From contig DCPZ01000098.1 of the NCBI GenBank assembly GCA_002323795.1, forward strand, positions 1 through 7,143: a stretch of 7,143 bases of DNA. The letters are read 5' to 3'. Each line of letters starts with the position of its first letter. The stretch's first letter is position 1. The position numbers and the translations under genes were made by a program. Below, piece after piece: positions 1 to 5,286 of this stretch. The notes below the pieces were generated by a model. It saw only the letters and a list, made by a program, of their open reading frames with translations. It was not told the origin of the DNA and did not search any database. The stretch comes from Flavobacteriales bacterium UBA1531. GTDB taxonomy: Bacteria; Bacteroidota; Bacteroidia; Flavobacteriales_D; Sanyastnellaceae.

Positions 1-103
1 GTCGTTGCTTCACACCGAATCTTTGAACATCAAAAAAAAATCTATCGACATATTTAGCTTTTTGTTAGCTAAATAGCTATATTTATGCTTCAAATTATCA
101 CTG
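1..103 (+). promoter_or_regulatory. AT-rich leader of the fibre gene, with inverted repeats
   Basis: This is the only sequence in the window upstream of the plus-strand gene, and it should hold its promoter or 5' UTR. It contains a 9-base A tract (32-40) and a perfect 8-bp inverted repeat, TATTTAGC (51-58) with GCTAAATA (68-75), around a 9-base loop. A second hairpin, TAAATA (70-75) with TATTTA (80-85), shares bases with the first, so the two cannot form together. The element TAGCT occurs three times (55-59, 66-70, 74-78). A TATATTTA at 78-85 loosely resembles the Bacteroidota -7 element TAnnTTTG, but the nearest upstream TTTG (61-64) is only 13 bases away, too close for a standard -33 box. 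I therefore do not name a promoter. No Shine-Dalgarno sequence precedes the ATG at 104. Two plus-strand frames are open from the left edge until stops at 55-57 and 74-76; neither looks clearly coding. Confidence 0.4.
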
Positions 104-184
104 ATGAAGAATTACATTTCTTTTCTCGGGCGACTCTTGCCCATTGTTTTTTTATTCAGTTTATCAAGTTCACTCGTTTCGGCG
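104..184 (+). other. Sec signal peptide of the fibre protein
   Basis: Residues 1-27 have a short basic n-region (Lys2, Arg10), a hydrophobic core (LLPIVFLFSL) and a Ser-rich c-region ending Val25-Ser26-Ala27. This fits the small-x-small rule for signal peptidase I, with the mature protein beginning Gln28-Gln29. There is no lipobox cysteine, so it is not a lipoprotein. Confidence 0.88.
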
Positions 185-3160
185 CAGCAGGGACAAGTGC
201 AGGTTGTTCGAGCAGAGATCAATGGGAACCACATTCACATGTACCTGGATCACGATTCTTTGCAAAGCTTTGTCAATCAAGTAGCAAGTTTCATCGACGA
301 GTCAGCCTCTGGAATGGACGCGAATGACAATGGCACAGATTTGGAGTGGTCAGATGTTTTATCCAACGGCAACAATCCAGGGATGAATGTCAACTACAAT
401 GGTTTCAGCGCTTTTGGCATTGACAGTTTGACTTCAACAGGAGTGATCACGGCGGACAGCTTAATTCTGACCAAAGACGCAGACATCACGGGCAAACTGA
501 GCCTTGGCGACTCACTCGTCGTTGCAGGAGCTGCTGCTTTGGATAGCACGTTGAGCGTAGCAGGCTACACCCGCGTTAATGATTCACTATACGTTGCGAA
601 AGCGACCTTATTTGCTGCTGATGTTAGTGTGGGTGATAGTTTATTGGTTTCTGGTGCAGCGGCGATGGATAGCACGCTTTCGGTTGCAGGAGTGACCACT
701 CTCAACGACTCTTTATATGGTGTTAGTGCAGATTTCTCAGGCGTATTTACCTCTCAATCCTTAGCTGCAGATAGCTCAATCGTCCTAGACGGTGGTACAA
801 CAGGAGCATTGAACACTGTAGCTTTTGGTGACGGTTCTTCTGCTTCGGAATGGGCTTCTAGAGCTATAGGATCCGGTAGCACGGCATCTGGGGTGAGTTC
901 AATCGCTCTCGGCACGAATTCCACTGCTTCCGGTTGGTCCTCATTAGCCTTGGGTTATGATGCATATGCAACTGGTGATGCTGACATGGCATTAGGTAGA
1001 GGTTCATTGTCGGACTCTTATGGAGCGATTGCCTTAGGAATATCGTCAAAAGCCCAAAGTACCTGGGCATTCACTGCAGGGTATGGTTCTGAAGCATCTG
1101 CGACGAGCTCCATCGCGCTTGGGCAGTCATCGAAAGCAACAAGCACCTGGGCTCTTGCCACAGGGTTTGATTCTGAAGCATCGGGGACGAGCGCCATCGC
1201 GCTCGGTCAGACATCGAAGGCCACAGGTACCTGGGCTTTTGCCACAGGGGTTGATTCCGAAGCATCAGGCACGAGCTCCATCGCGCTTGGTTTTGGATCC
1301 ACGGCCTCAGGTCCATATTCGCTAGCATCAGGTTGGAATTCGGAAGCCACGGGAACCAATTCGCAGGCAACAGGACATTCTTCCGAGGCATCAGGGTACA
1401 ATTCGATTGCTTCAGGTTTCAGTTCAACAGCATCCGGAAGCCATGCGCAAGCTAGAGGAGAATCTTCAACGGCCTCCGGTTGGCAGTCGATTACTTCAGG
1501 AGCATATTCTGAAGCCTCAGGAAGCCATGCGAATGCAACAGGAGAATCTTCAACGGCATCTGGATGGCATTCAACTGCAATTGGTTACGGTTCAACGGCA
1601 TCCGGAAGCCATTCTCAGGCAACAGGACGATCTTCAACGGCCTCCGGCTGGCATTCAACTGCAACAGGTTATAATTCAATAGCCTCACAAAGCCATTCGC
1701 AGGCAACAGGAGAATCTTCAACAGCCTCCGGCTGGCATTCAACAGCGAGTGGTTATAATTCAACATCTTCGGGCGCTGTATCAATCGCTGGGGCATATGA
1801 TTCGGAGGCACGAACGTATGCTGAGACTCAATTTGGTACCTATGCCGACACAGTATCTCTTGGATTGCTTTCTGATACATCCGCAACGACTTTTTCAGCT
1901 CCAGATGCATTGTTTGTCATTGCAAATGGAACAGCAGATGATGCACGAAGCAACGCGCTGGTCATCCGAAAAGATGGTTCTGCATCATTCACTGACAGTG
2001 TTCATGTAGCCGGTAATATGGTTTTGAATGGTGATTTAGATTTGGATGGAGGTTCTGTTGACATCAACGTGACGAAAGTCTTAAATGTGAGTGCTGTTGA
2101 CAGCATACGATTAATCAGTTCTGATGAAATTGTGAGGATTCAATCGGTCGATACAAACGTGTTCGTTACCGCTGGAAATGACATTAAATTGAATGCTTCT
2201 GATGATCTTATTGTTAGCGTTTCGGATGATGTAGATATTGAAGCAGATGGTGACATAGATATTGAAGCAGTTGGTGACTTCGACATAGACGTTGAGGAAG
2301 ATATAGATTTGCATGCTCAAGAAGACATTCACATTCATGCAGGTTGGCCATCCACTCCAGCAGGGGAGGAGTCTTTTATTAAGCTGGAAGTTGATGGCAT
2401 GGGAGGTGATTCCTCTCTTGTAAAGCTTGACACGGCTCTTTTTGATATCCGTAGTGCGAACTTTAAATTGGACGGCAATAGTGATCTCAATGGGGATTTA
2501 GACGTAGAAGGGACGACAACGTTTACAGGTGATGTCAAAGGCCCTCGCGCAACGGGTGATGATGAATTTGTTACCTATGCCCAGCTTGACTCTTTGTCGA
2601 ATACAGCTCCTTTCAATGAAACGTATAAAGTATTTAAAATCTCAGGTGGAATAGATCAAGCGATAGTAGGATCCGATGCCCCAGGAACGACCGAGCGAGT
2701 TGACCTGTTGAACTCAGGAAATTCAAATGGATACTTCACAGAGCTTTCTGAAGCAGCTGCAAATCCAGTGGACAATGCGAATCAACCTTTCGCTGTTCAA
2801 TCCACTCCCGGCCATCACATGAATCTCACTGATGCCGGAATATATCAATACTCACTTACTATGGAGCTGCAAAACACATCTGCGACTGATGCATTTGTGA
2901 CAGTTGAAGTTCAGAACTACGATGCACTCGAAGGTTTTTTCTCAACTACTCGAACCCTGGCCTCAGATTCAGAAGTGGTACACGGGACTGGTGCATTTGG
3001 AGAGGCAGGAAGTCTTTCTCATCATCTCAATTCAAGCATGTCTTTTGAGACGAACAATGACAATGAAGACATCCAAGTTGAAATTACTGTCCTACCTGCG
3101 GGTACTACGATTGACATCGTTTCATTCAGCTTTTCTGTCTCGCGAGTGGGTGAAGAGTAA
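104..3160 (+). CDS. Secreted YadA-head-repeat fibre / adhesin-like protein
   Basis: A 1018-residue exported repeat protein, probably a trimeric surface fibre. Residues 1-27 are a Sec signal peptide. Residues 28-132 are unassigned. Residues 133-216 are two copies of a 42-residue module rich in DSL and LSVAG motifs. Residues 238-573 are 24 consecutive 14-residue units of the form SxAxGxxSxASGxx, the repeat of the YadA/Hep_Hag trimeric-autotransporter head. Residues 603-625 contain LFVIANGT followed by RSNAL and KDG, a block I associate with Bacteroidota and tail-fibre-like repeat proteins. Residues 666-747 are short beta repeats that settle into seven exact octapeptides. Residues 815-829 (ATGDDEF, YAQLD) resemble the connector before tail-fibre tips. 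Residues 836-1018 form a beta-rich C-terminal domain. There is no YadA-type anchor barrel, no coiled-coil stalk and no type IX sorting domain that I can see, so its attachment is unknown. The ATG at 104 is preferred because it directly precedes a good signal peptide. The family call for the repeats is firm; adhesion is inferred. A terminator follows 20 bases after the stop. Confidence 0.9.
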   Translation: MKNYISFLGRLLPIVFLFSLSSSLVSAQQGQVQVVRAEINGNHIHMYLDHDSLQSFVNQVASFIDESASGMDANDNGTDLEWSDVLSNGNNPGMNVNYNGFSAFGIDSLTSTGVITADSLILTKDADITGKLSLGDSLVVAGAAALDSTLSVAGYTRVNDSLYVAKATLFAADVSVGDSLLVSGAAAMDSTLSVAGVTTLNDSLYGVSADFSGVFTSQSLAADSSIVLDGGTTGALNTVAFGDGSSASEWASRAIGSGSTASGVSSIALGTNSTASGWSSLALGYDAYATGDADMALGRGSLSDSYGAIALGISSKAQSTWAFTAGYGSEASATSSIALGQSSKATSTWALATGFDSEASGTSAIALGQTSKATGTWAFATGVDSEASGTSSIALGFGSTASGPYSLASGWNSEATGTNSQATGHSSEASGYNSIASGFSSTASGSHAQARGESSTASGWQSITSGAYSEASGSHANATGESSTASGWHSTAIGYGSTASGSHSQATGRSSTASGWHSTATGYNSIASQSHSQATGESSTASGWHSTASGYNSTSSGAVSIAGAYDSEARTYAETQFGTYADTVSLGLLSDTSATTFSAPDALFVIANGTADDARSNALVIRKDGSASFTDSVHVAGNMVLNGDLDLDGGSVDINVTKVLNVSAVDSIRLISSDEIVRIQSVDTNVFVTAGNDIKLNASDDLIVSVSDDVDIEADGDIDIEAVGDFDIDVEEDIDLHAQEDIHIHAGWPSTPAGEESFIKLEVDGMGGDSSLVKLDTALFDIRSANFKLDGNSDLNGDLDVEGTTTFTGDVKGPRATGDDEFVTYAQLDSLSNTAPFNETYKVFKISGGIDQAIVGSDAPGTTERVDLLNSGNSNGYFTELSEAAANPVDNANQPFAVQSTPGHHMNLTDAGIYQYSLTMELQNTSATDAFVTVEVQNYDALEGFFSTTRTLASDSEVVHGTGAFGEAGSLSHHLNSSMSFETNNDNEDIQVEITVLPAGTTIDIVSFSFSVSRVGEE
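500..751 (+). repeat. Two tandem 126-bp (42-residue) modules
   Basis: Residues 133-174 and 175-216 of the fibre protein are in-register copies. Both carry GDSL, then GAAA followed by M or L, then DSTLSVAG, then NDSLY at the same offsets (copy starts Ser133 and Ser175, exactly 42 apart). The last third of each copy has diverged. It looks like a linker or stalk module before the head and is probably beta-structured; no function can be assigned. Confidence 0.8.
1067..1318 (+). repeat. Higher-order 84-bp repeat, three copies (head units 7-12)
   Basis: Within the 42-bp array, units 7-8, 9-10 and 11-12 pair into 28-residue super-units. Each holds an xSEASxTS half followed by a SIALG or AIALG half; units 8 and 10 end KAT, then Trp, while unit 12 ends differently (ASGPY). 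Strings such as GAAGCATC and ATCGCGCT recur at 84-bp spacing. This points to duplication of two-turn blocks rather than of single turns. Confidence 0.8.
1403..1738 (+). repeat. Higher-order 84-bp repeat, four copies (head units 15-22)
   Basis: Units 15-16, 17-18, 19-20 and 21-22 form four 28-residue super-units. Each ends its first half in SH and its second half in SSTASGW plus His or Gln. The core GAATCTTCAACGGC is nearly unchanged between copies. By eye, copies 3 and 4 agree at about 69 of 84 bases. Half of a fifth copy (unit 23) follows before the array decays in unit 24. These are the most recently duplicated units in the gene. Confidence 0.85.
2177..2344 (+). repeat. Seven acidic octapeptide beta repeats, VgrG/gp5-needle-like
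   Basis: Residues 692-747 are seven exact 8-residue units of the pattern [DGNE]D[ILVF]x[ILV]x[AV]x: for example DDVDIEAD, GDIDIEAV, GDFDIDVE and EDIDLHAQ. Three looser 8-9 residue units (666-691) precede them. Alternating hydrophobic and acidic residues with a fixed 8-residue period are typical of the intertwined triple beta-helix needle of VgrG and phage gp5-type spikes. The last units contain His737, His743 and His745, the last two forming HxH. The fold is inferred from the pattern, not demonstrated. Confidence 0.7.
2609..3157 (+). other. C-terminal beta-rich domain of the fibre protein
   Basis: Residues 836-1018 carry no repeats and have a mixed, globular composition. The stretch around Ala911-Gly912-Ile913-Tyr914, followed by alternating strands (SLTMEL, FVTVEVQN), and a final strand-like segment (IVSFSFSVSRV) resemble C1q/TNF-like jelly-roll tips found at the ends of trimeric fibres. 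This is a structural guess. The segment does not show the GxYxl and KK pattern of a type IX type A sorting domain, and does not end in the aromatic residue expected of an outer-membrane barrel. Confidence 0.4.
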
Positions 3161-3179
3161 GCATAGCGTTGTATGAAAC

Positions 3180-3210
3180 AAAAAAGCCCCATTGAAAAGG
3201 GGCTTTTTTT
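3180..3210. terminator. Bidirectional Rho-independent terminator
   Basis: A perfect 11-bp stem is formed by AAAAAAGCCCC (3180-3190) and GGGGCTTTTTT (3199-3209) around the 8-base loop ATTGAAAA. The U tract follows on the plus strand, and the A tract supplies the same on the minus strand. It lies 20 bases after the stop of the fibre gene and 19 bases after the stop of convergent aroA, so it can end both transcripts. Confidence 0.93.
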
Positions 3211-3228
3211 GTGGCGAATAATGAGGGC

Positions 3229-4521
3229 TCACCTGTTATTCATGCTCAGCTTAGCACCTATCACTTCGAGGTCGTCAAAGAACTCCGGATAACTTTTTGC
3301 GACGCATTCAGCTCCTTCGATGACAATAGGTTGGTCTCCGCGAAGTCCCATAATTGCTGCCGCCATCGCAATGCGATGATCACCATGCGTCTGAATTACC
3401 ACATCTTGTTTAAATCTGCCATTGCATGGATGCACGGTCATACTGTCTGCTATGGTATCAAGCTCAATGCATACATCGAATTTAGACCACTCATCACGTA
3501 ATACTTCAGCGCGGTTTGATTCTTTGTGGATGAGTCGGTGAATGCCTTTCAGTGTGCTCGGTTTTTTCCCAAATGAGGCCAGTGCGCAAAGCACTGGAAA
3601 TAAATCTGGTGCGTCCGTGAGGTCTATGGAGAATGCTCTCACCGGCCGCCTAGCCACTTGAATGCCCGTCTCTGTTCCGGACAAGGCACCTCCCGCAAAC
3701 AACAATGCCCCGCGAATGGCTTCATCGGCTTGTGTATATTGGCTATTAAGGCCATCGATCTCGAGGCTATCTTCTGCACAGAGCATACCTGCTACAGCCA
3801 ATGCGGCGGCACCAGACCAATCACCATCAATGGCTGATTCTATCGCATGGTACTTTTGTCCGCCACGTATGGAAAATTCTGTAAAATCTTCATCGAATTC
3901 AATCTCAATTCCGAAATCTTCTAAGATTTCAAGGGTCATCGACACGTAAGGTCTGCTTACAAGGTTGCGGACTTCAATGATCGAATCATTCCCTGCGCAC
4001 GGCATTGCCATCAAAAGGCCAGTAAGGAATTGAGAGCTCACAGAGCCATCTAGTCTCACTCTACCACCCGTGATTGAAGCCTGAAATGACAGAGGGAAGG
4101 TGCTTTTGGTATCTTCCAGTTTTCCGCCCAACGCTTCAAACGCATCAACGATTTGGTGCATGGGACGTCCCTTAAGGCTGCCTTCAGCCGCCATTTGTAT
4201 GGGCGGGGAGGCCAATCCCGCAATAGGCGCAAATAAGCGAGCACCGAGTCCTGATTCCAATGGAGTCAAGATACCTTCTCGTGATTTTGGTTTGCCCTTG
4301 GTTCCAGTGATGGAAACGGTGCTTTCACCCAATTCCATTTCAGCACCTAACTGCGCCGCCATCAGTAAGGATGCTGTGCAATCATCGGCTTGCGACAAGT
4401 TGTGCAAGATTGACGTCCCATGGCTTAGTAAAGCCCCTGCTACCAGACGTTGCATCACAGATTTTGACGCTGGGGCATGGACGCATCCAGCGAGCTGCGA
4501 AGGCCATACGCTTATGTTCAT
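3229..4521 (-). CDS. aroA: 3-phosphoshikimate 1-carboxyvinyltransferase (EPSP synthase)
   Basis: Transfers the enolpyruvyl group of PEP to shikimate 3-phosphate, the sixth step of the cytosolic shikimate pathway to chorismate. With the ATG at 4521 the protein is 430 residues, the usual family length. An in-frame ATG at 4569 would add 16 residues that do not look like the family. The chosen start overlaps the menG stop as ATGA, indicating translational coupling. Matches to E. coli active-site residues, from memory: Lys20, Ser21 and Arg25 (PASKS...R); Arg119 (RPM); Ser162, Ser163 and Gln164 (SSQ); Asp306 (APD); Lys333, Glu334 and Arg337 (KESNR); His382 and Arg383 (GDHR); Lys409 (AKSYPEFF). The PEP/glyphosate loop reads ESGLGARL (89-96). 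It keeps the glycine equivalent to E. coli Gly96, but has Leu where E. coli has Thr97 and Pro101. The enzyme looks intact. Last gene of the cluster, ending at the shared terminator. Confidence 0.96.
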   Translation of the reverse strand: MNISVWPSQLAGCVHAPASKSVMQRLVAGALLSHGTSILHNLSQADDCTASLLMAAQLGAEMELGESTVSITGTKGKPKSREGILTPLESGLGARLFAPIAGLASPPIQMAAEGSLKGRPMHQIVDAFEALGGKLEDTKSTFPLSFQASITGGRVRLDGSVSSQFLTGLLMAMPCAGNDSIIEVRNLVSRPYVSMTLEILEDFGIEIEFDEDFTEFSIRGGQKYHAIESAIDGDWSGAAALAVAGMLCAEDSLEIDGLNSQYTQADEAIRGALLFAGGALSGTETGIQVARRPVRAFSIDLTDAPDLFPVLCALASFGKKPSTLKGIHRLIHKESNRAEVLRDEWSKFDVCIELDTIADSMTVHPCNGRFKQDVVIQTHGDHRIAMAAAIMGLRGDQPIVIEGAECVAKSYPEFFDDLEVIGAKLSMNNR

Positions 4522-5276
4522 TTGATGCCCGTGTAAATGCTTGCAATCCCACCAGTAAGAGCGATGCACTTACAATTGGTATAGCCACAAGATTCCATAA
4601 TTTTCAGGAATTCATCACCTTCGGGAAAAGCTTGGACGCTTTCGGGAAGGTAGGTGTAGGCGGCGGAATCTTTTGAAACAAGTTTTCCAATCGTTGGCAT
4701 GATGAATCGGAAGTAAAAAGCAAACAATTGCTTCATCGGAAAGTACCTGGGTTTTGAAAATTCTAACACGATGCCCAACCCTCCAGGTTTCAATGTTCGA
4801 TGCATTTCGACCAAGCCTTTATCCAGAAACTCAAAGTTTCGTACTCCAAATGCCACGGTGTAGGCGTCGAATGTATTTGATGCAAAAGGCAGAGTTGCAC
4901 TGTCACCTTCCATCAATTTGATTTTTTCAGTCCAGCCGCGCTTTCGAATTTTTTTTCGACCAACGTTCAACATGCCTGGAGAAATGTCAACGCCTGTGAT
5001 GTGAACATCCTTCAAACCCATGCGAACGGCTTCGATCGCAAAGTCTGCCGTGCCGGTCGCCATATCCATGATTTGTGCATTCCCATCTGGCTTCTGAGCA
5101 GACAAGTGCCTTTTTAGGATTCTAATGGACTTTTTTCGCCATAGCACGTCTATGCCGAACGAGAAGAGATGATTCAATAGGTCGTAACTGTGTGCAATGT
5201 TGTCGAACATGCGTGCGACCTGCTCCTTCTTGGTTTCTTGATCCGGCGCAGTATATGGCGTGATTCGGGTTCCCAT
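4518..5276 (-). CDS. menG: Demethylmenaquinone methyltransferase (MenG/UbiE)
   Basis: SAM-dependent C-methylation of demethylmenaquinol to menaquinol, the final step of menaquinone synthesis. At 252 residues it is full length for the UbiE/COQ5 family. Family signatures: FDNIAHSYDLLNHLFSFG (24-41); SAM motif I DMATGTADF (71-79); VDISPGML (96-103); GDSATLPF (124-131); VAFGVRNFE (141-149); LKPGG (162-166); LEFSKP (171-176); YTYLPESV (207-214); and the C-terminal GGIASIYTGIK. If the host is a Bacteroidota member it should use menaquinone only, so menG is the better symbol; ubiE is the common synonym. It starts 10 bases after the trkH stop, with no clear Shine-Dalgarno sequence, and its stop overlaps the aroA start. 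Cotranscription with aroA is plausible because chorismate is the menaquinone precursor. Confidence 0.96.
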   Translation of the reverse strand: MGTRITPYTAPDQETKKEQVARMFDNIAHSYDLLNHLFSFGIDVLWRKKSIRILKRHLSAQKPDGNAQIMDMATGTADFAIEAVRMGLKDVHITGVDISPGMLNVGRKKIRKRGWTEKIKLMEGDSATLPFASNTFDAYTVAFGVRNFEFLDKGLVEMHRTLKPGGLGIVLEFSKPRYFPMKQLFAFYFRFIMPTIGKLVSKDSAAYTYLPESVQAFPEGDEFLKIMESCGYTNCKCIALTGGIASIYTGIK

Positions 5277-5286
5277 ATTCTATGTT

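Larger units (their letters stand above)
815..1822 (+). repeat. 24 tandem 14-residue YadA-head (Hep_Hag) repeats, 42-bp period
   Basis: Residues 238-573 divide into exactly 24 units of 14 residues with no insertion or deletion (24 x 42 bp = 1008 bp). The consensus is SxAxGxxSxASGxx. In the YadA family such units form turns of a left-handed parallel beta-roll that trimerises. Units 1-12 mostly carry hydrophobic residues in the first strand (SIALG, AIALG). From unit 13 on, polar residues often replace them (SQATG, ANATG, STATG). Trp recurs at unit position 13 or 14, often every second unit. Because the period is a multiple of three, spurious open frames appear on both strands here; they are not genes. 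Confidence 0.95.

Noticed and set aside
61..85. Bacteroidota -33/-7 promoter (TTTG with TATATTTA)
   Set aside because: Spacing is 13 bases rather than about 19-21, and the -7 element lacks the final G. In AT-rich sequence this match is not convincing.
85..327. Overlapping plus-strand frame starting at 85
   Set aside because: It overlaps the long frame from 104, has no coherent protein features, and the 104 start gives a clean signal peptide.
1067..1780. CRISPR-like regularly spaced repeats
   Set aside because: Repeats are contiguous, imperfect, coding and in frame, with no unique spacers of constant length and no cas genes.
815..1910. Several open frames on both strands across the repeat region (for example 1071-1391 minus, 1407-1682 plus, 1491-1910 minus)
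   Set aside because: The 42-bp period is a multiple of three, so one stop-free unit keeps every frame open. These frames have no start context and no plausible protein character; the YadA-head frame explains the sequence.
2609..3160. Type IX secretion sorting domain or YadA anchor at the C-terminus of the fibre protein
   Set aside because: No matching pattern was found by eye: no anchor-like strands ending in an aromatic residue, and no GxY...KK motif.
3211..3501. Plus-strand frame after the terminator, antisense to aroA
   Set aside because: It lies wholly within and opposite a well-supported aroA 3' end, with no protein resemblance or start signal.
4522..4569. Longer aroA start at 4569
   Set aside because: The extra residues (MHRSYWWDCKHL...) are translated from menG coding sequence out of frame. 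The ATG at 4521 gives the family-typical N-terminus and an ATGA overlap.
4100..4676. Plus-strand frames antisense to aroA and menG
   Set aside because: These are shadow frames opposite conserved enzymes whose active-site motifs are intact on the minus strand.
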